Of a stretch of 40,284 bases of DNA, positions 17,710 to 26,055 are shown in pieces. The translations under genes were made by a program, and so were the position numbers. How positions within the stretch are numbered: position 1 is the stretch's first letter; the number at the start of each line of letters is the position of its first letter. Origin of the DNA: DALYLB01 sp033763135 (GTDB lineage: Bacteria; Acidobacteriota; Blastocatellia; RBC074); contig JANRKY010000090.1 of NCBI GenBank assembly GCA_033763135.1, forward strand, positions 1 through 40,284. Reading direction: 5' to 3'. The notes under the pieces are model-generated. The model made no database searches. It saw only the letters and a program-made list of their open reading frames with translations, and was not told the origin of the DNA.

Positions 17710-18534
17710 ATGGAGAAAGAACTGGAAGTGGCCCGGCAGATTGCGCGCGAGGCGGGGAAGATCCTGCTGGAGTTCTATCGCGACGGCGCCGAGGTCAAAT
17801 GGAAGGGGCACGACGATCCGGTGACGGCCGCCGATCACGCGGCCAACGAATTTCTGGTGCGCGAACTGGGGCGGCGGTTTCCGGAGGACGCGATCCTCTC
17901 GGAGGAGCTGCCCGATGATTCGGTGCGCCTCGGCAGAGAGCGCGTCTGGATGGTCGATCCCATGGACGGCACCAAGCAGTTCATCGAGCGCATCGGCGAG
18001 TTCGCCGTCATGATCGGCCTCTCCATCGGCGGCGCGGCGAAACTCGGCGTGGTCTATCACCCGACGCCGGACCGGATGTACTATGCCGCGCCGGGCATCG
18101 GCGCCTATATCGAGGACGGGATGACCACCCGCCGGCTGCGCGTCGACGCCACCGCCGATCCGGCGCGCATGCTGGCCGCGATGAGCCGCTCGCACCACAA
18201 CCCAAAGGTCGACCGCGTTCTCGCGCAGCTCGGCGTCGGGCAGAAGATCGCCTCGGGAAGCGTCGGGCTCAAGATCGGCCTGATCGCCGAAACGCGCGCT
18301 CACATCTATCTTCATCTGGGCGCGCGCACCAATCAGTGGGACACCTGCGGCCCCGAAGCCATCCTTCGGGAAGCGGGAGGAACCATCACCGATATTCACG
18401 GAAACGCGATGGACTATAACCGGCCGGATATTCGCAACCGGCACGGCATCGTCGCCTCGACCGGCGTCATTCACGGGCAGATCATCGAGGCGATCGCTGA
18501 ACTCCGACAACACGGCGGTCTCGGCGAGGACTAA
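17710..18534 (+). CDS. 3'(2'),5'-bisphosphate nucleotidase / inositol monophosphatase family
   Basis: A 274-residue Mg-dependent, lithium-sensitive-type phosphatase. The metal motif DPMDGTKQF starts at residue 83, preceded by the conserved Glu of ILSEELPD; the second signature with WDTCGPEAILREAGG is near the C-terminus. This branch (CysQ-like) hydrolyses 3'-phosphoadenosine 5'-phosphate left from sulfate assimilation; inositol monophosphates are the alternative. The ATG at 17710 follows AAAGGAAGG, preferred to the TTG at 17707. A CAGGAT palindrome follows before selA. Confidence 0.85.
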   Translation: MEKELEVARQIAREAGKILLEFYRDGAEVKWKGHDDPVTAADHAANEFLVRELGRRFPEDAILSEELPDDSVRLGRERVWMVDPMDGTKQFIERIGEFAVMIGLSIGGAAKLGVVYHPTPDRMYYAAPGIGAYIEDGMTTRRLRVDATADPARMLAAMSRSHHNPKVDRVLAQLGVGQKIASGSVGLKIGLIAETRAHIYLHLGARTNQWDTCGPEAILREAGGTITDIHGNAMDYNRPDIRNRHGIVASTGVIHGQIIEAIAELRQHGGLGED

Positions 18535-18542
18535 ATCGAACC

Positions 18543-18681
18543 AGGAAACATTCGGACGACGATGAATAGACAGGATGAACAGGATTTTTCAGGATGGACA
18601 GGATTGCCCGCCAATGCGGGGTCCTGTGAATCCTGAAGAATCCTGTCAATCCTGTCCATTCCTCTTGTGTCCGAATCTCTT
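18543..18681. repeat. Iterated-word palindrome, CAGGAT family (no gene inside)
   Basis: Left arm about 18543-18606 (GGAAACATTCGGACGA, then AATAGACAGGATGAACAGGA and further words) and right arm about 18627-18681 ending TTGTGTCCGAATCTCTT. Both ends carry ATTCGGAC. The central core is almost the same as the arms of 11442-11920, but the loop is only about 20 bases and has no gene. It lies between the CysQ-like gene and selA, in front of the selA start. Confidence 0.85.
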
Positions 18682-18731
18682 CTGCTCCCATTTAAATCGA
18701 CATGTCAGCAAACGGAGGGCTCGACCGGCCT

Positions 18732-20126
18732 ATGACCATGGAGGCGCTGCGCCATCTTCCCTCGATCGACCAGTTCCTGCATCGCGAGGAACTGCAGCCG
18801 CTGATCGCCGCGCATGGGCGCGAGGTCGTGCGCGACCGACTGCGCGATGTGATCGGCGAACTGCGTCGCGAGATCGTCGCCCAGCCCCCCAATCCGAATG
18901 CCCCGGCGAACGGGCTCGATCAGGAGATCGCGCGCCGATTGCTGGCCCGTTTCTCGCAGCGCCGCCAGGCGCGAACGCAGCGCGTGATCAATGCCACCGG
19001 CGTCGTGCTGCACACCAATCTGGGGCGCGCGCCGCTCAGCGCGAATGCCCTCGAGGCGATTCGCGACGTCGCCGCCGATTACTGCAATCTCGAATACGAT
19101 CTGGCTACGGGAAAACGCGGGAAGCGCGGCGCCGGGCTCGAAACGACGCTTCACGAGATGTTCGGCGTCGAGGCCGCCGCGGTCGCCAACAACTGCGCCG
19201 CCGCCGTGCTGCTCACGCTCAACACGCTTGCCGAGGGCGGCGAGGTGATCGTCTCGCGCGGCGAACTGGTCGAGATCGGCGGCAGTTTCCGCATCCCCGA
19301 CGTCATCGCCAAATCCGGCGCCCGCCTTCGCGAGGTCGGGACCACCAACCGCACGCGCATCGGCGATTACGAAGCCGCGATCAATGAACAGACCCGTGCC
19401 ATCCTGCGCGCGCATCCCTCCAATTACCGCATCGTCGGCTTCACCGAAAAGCCCTCGATCGAGGAGCTCGCCGACCTCGCGCGCAGGCGCAACCTGCCGC
19501 TCTTCGACGATCTCGGCAGCGGTTGCCTGCTCGACCTGCACCCGCTCGGCATTCACGACGAACCGTCGGTCGCCGCGTCCATCCGCGCCGGCGCCTCCGT
19601 CATCGCCTTCAGCGGAGACAAACTGCTCGGCGGCCCGCAATCGGGCATTCTTCTGGGCCAGGCGCCCCTCATTCAACGCATCAAGTCCAATCCGCTGATG
19701 CGGGCGCTCCGCGTCGACAAACTGGCCTTCGCCGCCCTGGAAGCCACCCTGGCCTCCTATGTCGCCGGTCGCGCCCACGAAGAGATCCCCGTCGCCGCCG
19801 CCCTCTTCGCCTCCCGCGAAGAGATCGCCCGACGCGCCCGCGCCTTCGTCCGGCGCGCGAAAAAGGCCGGTCTCCCGCTTCGCCTCGTCGACGGCTTCTC
19901 CGTCATCGGCGGCGGCTCCGCCCCCGAACGACAACTCCCCACAACCCTGATCGTCGCTTCCGGGCCCAATCTCTCCGCCGCCGCCCTCGAAGCCCGTCTC
20001 CGCGCAAACGATCCCCCCATCATCGCCCGCATCCTCGACGACGCCCTCGCCCTCGACCTTCGCACCGTCAGCCGCGACTCGGAAACGGACCTGCTCGAAG
20101 GAATAAAGCGAGTAATTGAGAATTGA
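18732..20126 (+). CDS. selA: L-seryl-tRNA(Sec) selenium transferase
   Basis: SelA is a PLP enzyme that converts seryl-tRNA(Sec) to selenocysteinyl-tRNA(Sec) with selenophosphate. The 464-residue protein has the N-terminal LRHLPSIDQFL helix that binds tRNA(Sec), the domain start INATGVVLHTNLGRAPLS, and the PLP lysine Lys297 in FSGDKLLGGPQSGI. Length and order are standard. ATG 18732 is chosen because GGAGGG lies 12 bases upstream; a start at 18702 is possible, but has no ribosome site. Its last codons and its TGA are part of an AATTGAG palindrome. No selB, selD or tRNA(Sec) is in the window; their presence elsewhere is implied. Confidence 0.93.
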   Translation: MTMEALRHLPSIDQFLHREELQPLIAAHGREVVRDRLRDVIGELRREIVAQPPNPNAPANGLDQEIARRLLARFSQRRQARTQRVINATGVVLHTNLGRAPLSANALEAIRDVAADYCNLEYDLATGKRGKRGAGLETTLHEMFGVEAAAVANNCAAAVLLTLNTLAEGGEVIVSRGELVEIGGSFRIPDVIAKSGARLREVGTTNRTRIGDYEAAINEQTRAILRAHPSNYRIVGFTEKPSIEELADLARRRNLPLFDDLGSGCLLDLHPLGIHDEPSVAASIRAGASVIAFSGDKLLGGPQSGILLGQAPLIQRIKSNPLMRALRVDKLAFAALEATLASYVAGRAHEEIPVAAALFASREEIARRARAFVRRAKKAGLPLRLVDGFSVIGGGSAPERQLPTTLIVASGPNLSAAALEARLRANDPPIIARILDDALALDLRTVSRDSETDLLEGIKRVIEN

Positions 20127-20191
20127 GAATTGATAATTGATAATTGGGGCTCTGAATTCATTCTCAATTCTCAATTCTCAATTCTCAATTA
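20113..20191. repeat. Iterated-word palindrome, AATTGAG family
   Basis: Left arm of AATTGAG/AATTGAT words (20113-20147) and right arm of CAATTCT words (20160-20191) can pair. It lies between two convergent genes and contributes the stop codons of both (TGA at 20124 and TAA at 20189-20191 on the other strand). The word period is seven bases, as in 7600-7823. Confidence 0.85.
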
Positions 20192-21238
20192 TGTATTCTC
20201 GTACATCATCCGGCGCCGTTGTTCGACGAGGGTGTTGAGTTCATCGATGCTGTAGAGGCCGGGTTCGAGCTGGTCGACGGCCATGGTTTCGACGACGTTG
20301 AAGAGGGTGGAGTTGAAAGGCGTGAGTACGTGGTGTTTCTCGCCGAGGAGAAGGATCTCGCCGTTGAAATAGCTGGCTTCGGTCTCGCCGCGTTTCTGTT
20401 TGAGATCCATCCAGGTGGAGGGATAGGTGCGATGCTCGAAGGGAGAGGTCTCTTCTTCGTGAATCTTTTCCGGGTCGGCGACGACGTCGCGCAGGGCGGC
20501 GACCTGTTGTTTCAGCTCGTACGGATTGTTCGGGTCGTTGAGCGAGATGCCGGCGGTTTCGAGCACGTGAATGCCTTCTTCATTGACGTCCGCCATGAAG
20601 CGCGCGATCTCCGGCGTGACGAGGCCGAGCTGCAGGTGCTTGTCGATGATGGCGAAGGTGGAGTTGTTGAGATTGAGAATCAACTTGCTCCATTTGACCG
20701 CCATGATCGATTCGTGCACGGTGACGGTGAATCCGGCGTTCGTCAGCGCATCGGCGACCTGCAGCCCGAATTCGTCGCAGCCGCGCGGATAATTGCCGAT
20801 CGAGAGCAGCGTCTCCCGCGTGTGCGACACCGCCCCCGGCGCGAGAAAGGTCGCGCTGATCCCGGCCATCACGCCATACACATGCAGAAAGCGCCGCGCC
20901 GCCAGCTCCTCGTTGCGGACGCTGTTCTGGATGCAGAAAAAGGGCGTCTCTTCGGGAAAGACCTCGCGCAGATGCTGCACCGCGTCGGCCGTCTGTCCCG
21001 TCTTGACCGTCAGGAAGATCACATCTCCCGGGCGCGGCGTGATCTGCGACGGCGCCGTGACTGCCTGCAGATTCTTTACGACCCGATCGCCATTGCGCGA
21101 CTTGATCGTCAGGCCCTGCGCCGCAATCGCTTCCGCATGCGCCGGCCGCGCGATCAGGACGACCTCGGCGCCGCTCTCCGCCAATCGCCCGCCGACGACG
21201 CTGCCGATGGCTCCCGCTCCATGGATGATGAATCGCAT
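20189..21238 (-). CDS. Ketopantoate reductase family protein (PanE/ApbA-like)
   Basis: A 349-residue NADP-dependent reductase of the PanE family, which reduces 2-dehydropantoate in coenzyme A synthesis, though many relatives act on other substrates. The Rossmann motif IIHGAGAIGSVVGG is at the start, then VKTGQTADAV and the catalytic lysine in ESIMAVKWSKLILNLNNS. The C-terminal domain is longer than in classical PanE (about 300 residues) and includes ETSPFEHRTYPSTWMDLKQKRGETEASYFNGEI, which keeps the substrate-binding serine/asparagine region. Start 21236-21238 is family-typical. I do not assign a pathway; the true substrate may differ. Confidence 0.8.
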   Translation of the reverse strand: MRFIIHGAGAIGSVVGGRLAESGAEVVLIARPAHAEAIAAQGLTIKSRNGDRVVKNLQAVTAPSQITPRPGDVIFLTVKTGQTADAVQHLREVFPEETPFFCIQNSVRNEELAARRFLHVYGVMAGISATFLAPGAVSHTRETLLSIGNYPRGCDEFGLQVADALTNAGFTVTVHESIMAVKWSKLILNLNNSTFAIIDKHLQLGLVTPEIARFMADVNEEGIHVLETAGISLNDPNNPYELKQQVAALRDVVADPEKIHEEETSPFEHRTYPSTWMDLKQKRGETEASYFNGEILLLGEKHHVLTPFNSTLFNVVETMAVDQLEPGLYSIDELNTLVEQRRRMMYENT

Positions 21239-21289
21239 CGCGTACCTTTGGTTGTTTTGTCGTTGCTGTTGAAGAGATGTCAAAGTGAA

Positions 21290-21311
21290 ACGGGCATCAT
21301 GCGATGCCCGT
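21290..21311 (-). terminator. Probable terminator of tRNA-Arg
   Basis: On the minus strand a hairpin (ACGGGCATC, loop GCAT, GATGCCCGT) lies 19 bases after the tRNA end and is followed by TTCACTTTG. The stem is 9 base pairs. Confidence 0.6.
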
Positions 21312-21329
21312 ACCCGCTCACGGTTGAGA

Positions 21330-21648
21330 TACCCCCGGCAGGACTCGAACCTGCGACCTCCTGCTTAGCCTACCACTCCGGGTTTCCCCGGCCCCGCATT
21401 CGAGTTGTGGTCTGGACCATATCTTAGGCATTTCAGCCTGGGTGCGTATGGCCTCTACGGAACCCCGGCGCCCTCATCGGCATGCGCGGCTGATGACTTC
21501 CCGCCAGGTTTCCTCGGTATTGTCATAGAGGCGCTGTCGCCTCCTTAGAGATCCACCGATATAGCACCCTCCACCATACAAATTACGATTCTTCGTATGG
21601 GCTCCTTTAGTTGAAGGCAGATGCTCTATCCAACTGAGCTACGGGAGC
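21330..21648 (-). tRNA. tRNA-Arg(UCU), interrupted by an intron in the anticodon loop
   Basis: Exon 1 (21648-21614) gives acceptor GCTCCCG, a D-arm with GCTC/GAGC, and the anticodon-stem strand TCTGC followed by CTT. Exon 2 (21368-21330) gives CTAA, the stem strand GCAGG, variable loop AGGTC, T-arm GCAGG-TTCGAGT-CCTGC and acceptor CGGGGGT with discriminator A. Joined, the anticodon loop is CTTCTAA, anticodon TCT, decoding AGA/AGG. The stem TCTGC/GCAGG pairs (one G-U). The acceptor has G-U at pair 1 and one more G-U. CCA is not encoded, consistent with RNase Z in the window. The intron splits the anticodon between its first and second base. Confidence 0.85.
21369..21613 (-). other. Group I-like self-splicing intron in tRNA-Arg
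   Basis: The 245-nt insert follows a U at the end of exon 1 and ends in G, the two bases required at group I splice sites. Near its 3' end it has CCTAAGATATGGTCCAGACC, matching the conserved P3/J8-7/P7 sequence of group I introns (AAGATATAGTCC type). No long open reading frame or homing nuclease is inside, so it is a compact ribozyme like those known in other bacterial tRNA genes (tRNA-Leu, tRNA-Arg CCU, tRNA-Ile). Folding was not computed. Confidence 0.75.
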
Positions 21649-21659
21649 GTACAACCCCT

Positions 21660-21689
21660 AATGTACGCGATGCGCGGGCCGGCTGGCAA
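21660..21689 (-). promoter_or_regulatory. Candidate promoter of tRNA-Arg
   Basis: On the minus strand TTGCCA (21684-21689) and TACATT (21660-21665) are 18 bases apart, 12 bases before the tRNA 5' end. This spacing fits a start close to the mature tRNA. Confidence 0.4.
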
Positions 21690-21905
21690 GCCTCGTTCGG
21701 GATTCGCCTGCGCGGGCGGCGCGGCCTTTTTTGCGGCGGGAAGAGAACTGATTCCCGATTTCGGACGTATCCGTTCGGGAAGAAAGATCCGGGCGAGAAT
21801 TGAGAACGTGGATTAAACGGCTGGTCAAAACCGGGAGGGGGAATGCATAATGGCCCCGCACTAATTCAAGTGAACGCGGAATGCGAGAGGTTCAAGGGGT
21901 TGACG

Positions 21906-22733
<828 letters not shown>

Positions 22734-22736
22734 GTA

Positions 22737-22804
22737 GAAACGATGAATGCGTAATGATGAATGATGAACGGATTCATCATTCATCATTCCGCATTCATCG
22801 TTTC
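22737..22804. repeat. Iterated-word palindrome, ATGAATG family
   Basis: Two 32-base arms (22737-22768 and 22773-22804) that begin GAAACGATGAATGC are reverse complements with a single mismatch, around a 4-base loop. It fills the gap between two convergent genes and may terminate both. Confidence 0.9.
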
Positions 22805-22806
22805 CG

Positions 22807-25800
22807 TTACTGTCCTGCGTTCGGCGGGCCGGGGCGCCGGGAGGCGGGGCGGCCGACGTGCAGGTGGTCGAAGTTGAGCGCGGCATTGAAGAGAAGCGAG
22901 AAGCTGCCGTGGGTCTGATGCCGCCACATGGGATTGTTGGCGAACATGACGACGTGGCCCTTGCCGACGGGGATGTCGACGACGGCGGCCTTGCCGGCGA
23001 GTTCATTGCCGCCGGCGAGCATGCCGCTGACGAGGAGGTTCTTCTCGTCGGCGAACCGCAGGATGACGCGCGGCCGCGATTCCGGGGCGGGCATCTGCCC
23101 CGCCAGCATGGTGCGGAACTCTTCGGGAATGCCGTCCGCGCCGACGCGGGGCGGTTGCGCGGCCACCGGCGCGCGTCCCTGCGGGACGTCGGGATCGGTG
23201 AGGCCGCCGCGCCCCGACGGTCGCCCGGCGCCGCCGCCGGCCATGGCCGCGAGTCCGCCGCCGCCGCGTCCCAGTCCTTCGAGTCCGCCGACCTGGAGCA
23301 GCGGCGCCTGGTTGAAGTAGACGGCGAGCTGTTCATCGTAGCCGTACGCGATCGGGCTCTTGCGATCCGCGAAGCCCGCATTGTAGATCGATCCGCGCGC
23401 CTGCAGCGCCCGCGATTCCTGAATCGAGACGCCTTCGGTGATGCCGAAATCGATCGGGATCGAGGCGTTCGCGCCGATCGTCACGAAGAGGCCGCCGGAC
23501 TCGATGAATTTCTGCAGATTGGCCACGCCGATGAGCCCCATTCCCCCGCGCATATCGGCCGTCGTGTCGGGGCTCTGGCCCATGTTCGGCGTCAGATCCG
23601 ACTTCTGCCAGGGGATCGGCGGCTCGGTCTCGCCGCGCTTCGGCACGCCGCGCATGATCGACTGCGACGAGCCGCCCACCGGGCCCCAGATGATCACGTC
23701 ATATTTGTCGCGCAGATTCGCGGTGTCGCGGATCACATGGTCGGAGATGTAGCTGTACGGGATGCCCAGTCGGTCGAACTCGATTCGATACCAGCCCTCG
23801 TTCTGGGTGTTCGTCCAGGTATGGACGAGCGCGATGCGCGGAACGGCCAGCGGATGCTGCGCGACCTTGGGCAGTTCGTCGACGGCCAGCGCCGTGAGGC
23901 CAAGCTCGGTCGCTTCCTTCTTCAATCGGGCCTCGATTGCGCCCTCGTTTTTGATCAGATACGAGCCCGCGTTGAAGGCGCGTTCGCCGACCTTGAAGCC
24001 CTCTTCCGCCGCCTGGATCCTGACGTCCTGCAGCCGGAAGCGGAGCTGCGCGAGCGCGCTCTCGGCCGTGTGGTTGATCACGAATCCGCCCTTGCCCGCG
24101 CCTTCGACGCGGCCCGTCACCCGGGCCATGCCGCTGAGCATCGTCATCGGCGCGTCGAGAATCTTTTCGTCCTTGATGCGGACCGTCTTGACGTTGCGCA
24201 GCGGACCGAGCGTCCAGCCCGTATCATCGTACGGTCGCGGATCGCTGACGTTGTAGTACTGCGTGTCGAGCAGCATGTCCGCCATGCGCGAATAGGGCTG
24301 ATCCATGCGCACGACATAGCTGCCGGCCGGGAATTTTCCCTCTTTCGTCTCGATCTCGCGGTCCGTCTTGTGGACTTCGCAGCCCTGCATCTTGAGCAGA
24401 TTGACCAGATCCGCCGCCTCGTTCGGGCGCGGATCGCTCGCCGGCAGCACATAGGCCGCCGGCCCCTCGGTCCGCGCCTTGGCCACCGACCGCTTGCTCT
24501 TCAGATAGAAATTGTGGAGAAACTTCTCCTTGTTGTTCGAGACGAAGTTCATCGCGAAGAGGATCGCGCTCTGCTGCATGTTGACATTGTTGCGCAGCGA
24601 CCACTTCACCCGCGGGAGCGGCGGATTCGGGCGAAACCAGTCCCGGTTCGATTGCGCGCCCACGACGCGGTCCTGCGTGTCCGCGCCGCCATTGCCGAAC
24701 GTCTCGTAAAACCGCCCGATCGAATTGTGGCCGTTCGCGACATAGAACATGTAGTTCGGCGCCCACCCGTCATAAAACCCATGCGTCCACACGCCGGGCA
24801 CGCCGCGCTTGGTCATCTCGTCGATCTCGTGATAGGCCAGCATCTGCCACTCATTGACCACCATCGGATCGAGCCACGCGTTGTAGGGACCGGTGCCGGT
24901 CGAGGTATAGAGGAAGGGAACCGACTCGTGCAGATCGTGGAGCACCGTCGGGTGAAAATCGAGGAAGGTCGACATCTGGTTCCGCGTCAGCGCCAGCGCC
25001 ATTCCCATCGAATCGCGGTTGTTGTCGTGCGCGACATATTTGCCCCAATAGAGCAGGCTCGGCGCGCGCTTTCCCTCGTTGGCCTTTCGCCAGTTGTAGA
25101 GATCGACCATCATATCCCGCCCGTCCACCTCCAGCGTCGGCGTGATCATGACGATGACGTTCTTGCGGATCGCCTGAATGAAGGGCGACTCCTCGACGGC
25201 CAGCCGATAGGCCAGCTCCATGAGCATCTCCGGACTTCCCGTCTCGGGCGAATGGATCGAGCCCGACGCCCAATAGATCGCCTTCCCCTCGCCGATCAGC
25301 CGCTGCGCCTCTTCTTCATTGATGCGGCGCGGATCGCCGAGCTTCGCCGTGATCTCCTTGTACTTCGCCAGATTGGCGACGCTCGCCTCCTCGCCCACCA
25401 CCACCAGCAACTGCTCCCGGCCCAGCTCGCTCTTTTCCGGCGCCGTGAAGACCTTGACCCGGGACGAGGCCTTCTCCAGTTCGCGATAATACCGGTATTG
25501 ATCCTTTGTATAGGTCAGCTTGTTCGGCGTCCCGACCGGATAGCCGAGGACCTTCGCCGGGCTCGGGACCTTTTCCGAGGCCGGCAGATGATCGACCAGC
25601 TCCGTCAGAAACATCTTGTCCGTCGTGTTCTTGACGATCGAGTCGCTGTATTCCTTGTCGATGGCCTGCGGCATCGATTGCGGCGCGGCGGGCGCGGTCT
25701 TCTTCGCGCCCTGGGCCAGCGCGGGGGGAACGCACAGCGACGCGGCCATCGCGAAGAGCATCAGATGAGCGAAAGCATTTCTCGCCCGGCGGGTGGTGGA

Positions 25801-25809
25801 GCGAAACAT
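22807..25809 (-). CDS. Large exported M14 family zinc carboxypeptidase
   Basis: A 1000-residue secreted metallopeptidase. A signal peptide ends at about residue 33 (LCVPPALAQG). The M14 domain binds zinc through His186 and Glu189 (SIHSPETGSPEM) and a further histidine around 291-294 (VLHDLHES). The catalytic domain covers about 80-400; the rest (about 430-1000) contains alternating sheet-like segments, including EGWYRIEFDRLGIPYSYISD and an ESGGLFVTIG stretch of a glutamine-amidotransferase-like fold, and a glycine/proline-rich linker (about 860-900). Such long M14 proteins are common in Acidobacteriota and relatives; substrate is unknown. Start ATG has GAGGAGG upstream, which lies at the edge of a repeat element. 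Confidence 0.87.
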   Translation of the reverse strand: MFRSTTRRARNAFAHLMLFAMAASLCVPPALAQGAKKTAPAAPQSMPQAIDKEYSDSIVKNTTDKMFLTELVDHLPASEKVPSPAKVLGYPVGTPNKLTYTKDQYRYYRELEKASSRVKVFTAPEKSELGREQLLVVVGEEASVANLAKYKEITAKLGDPRRINEEEAQRLIGEGKAIYWASGSIHSPETGSPEMLMELAYRLAVEESPFIQAIRKNVIVMITPTLEVDGRDMMVDLYNWRKANEGKRAPSLLYWGKYVAHDNNRDSMGMALALTRNQMSTFLDFHPTVLHDLHESVPFLYTSTGTGPYNAWLDPMVVNEWQMLAYHEIDEMTKRGVPGVWTHGFYDGWAPNYMFYVANGHNSIGRFYETFGNGGADTQDRVVGAQSNRDWFRPNPPLPRVKWSLRNNVNMQQSAILFAMNFVSNNKEKFLHNFYLKSKRSVAKARTEGPAAYVLPASDPRPNEAADLVNLLKMQGCEVHKTDREIETKEGKFPAGSYVVRMDQPYSRMADMLLDTQYYNVSDPRPYDDTGWTLGPLRNVKTVRIKDEKILDAPMTMLSGMARVTGRVEGAGKGGFVINHTAESALAQLRFRLQDVRIQAAEEGFKVGERAFNAGSYLIKNEGAIEARLKKEATELGLTALAVDELPKVAQHPLAVPRIALVHTWTNTQNEGWYRIEFDRLGIPYSYISDHVIRDTANLRDKYDVIIWGPVGGSSQSIMRGVPKRGETEPPIPWQKSDLTPNMGQSPDTTADMRGGMGLIGVANLQKFIESGGLFVTIGANASIPIDFGITEGVSIQESRALQARGSIYNAGFADRKSPIAYGYDEQLAVYFNQAPLLQVGGLEGLGRGGGGLAAMAGGGAGRPSGRGGLTDPDVPQGRAPVAAQPPRVGADGIPEEFRTMLAGQMPAPESRPRVILRFADEKNLLVSGMLAGGNELAGKAAVVDIPVGKGHVVMFANNPMWRHQTHGSFSLLFNAALNFDHLHVGRPASRRPGPPNAGQ

Positions 25810-25819
25810 AGGCGGGCCT

Positions 25820-25940
25820 CCTCAGGAAATCATCCACGAAGTCGCACGAAGAAACACGAAGGGGAGCCTCGTCTTCGTGCCTCTTCGCGTGTCTTCGTGG
25901 ATGAGATTTTCATTCTTTCCGGGCGTCGCCACGCGACATG
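25820..25940. repeat. Iterated-word palindrome, CACGAAG family, copy 2 (long form)
   Basis: Runs CTCAGGAAATCATCCACGAA to the mirrored GTGGATGAGATTTTCATT, then on to GGCGTCGCCACGCGACATG. Inner words are CACGAAG. The whole stretch, flanks included, matches 36423-36543 at most positions, so both come from one longer element. Its left edge (reverse complement TTTCCTGAGGAG) is the ribosome binding site of the M14 gene. Confidence 0.85.
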
Positions 25941-25963
25941 AACGACTCCTTGGGAAATCGCAT

Positions 25964-26025
25964 GGAGCTCCGCCTTCGAGCGGTCGGCCTTTCGCGAATC
26001 GCCGACCGCCCGAAGGCGGAACTCC
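25964..26025. repeat. Inverted repeat, CCGAAGGCGGAACTCC type
   Basis: Arms of 25 bases (25964-25988 and 26001-26025) with two mismatches around a 12-base loop. It lies just after the CACGAAG element, before ppk1's end. A single arm recurs at 16796-16826. Confidence 0.8.
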
Positions 26026-26055
26026 GAACGGGGTACGATCTTCGATGTTTGCCGG

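Noticed and set aside
21330..21648. tRNA(Sec) near selA, or tmRNA
   Set aside because: The folded exons give tRNA-Arg with anticodon TCT; no long acceptor or variable arm, and the insert lacks a tag-coding part.
22858..25941. Very long plus-strand open frame (1027 codons) opposite the M14 peptidase
   Set aside because: It is antisense to a clear gene; its translation is low-complexity, rich in Arg, His, Asp and Leu, without signal or family motif, as expected from GC-rich codon bias. Similar frames at 3895-5754 and 26089-28359 are rejected for the same reason.
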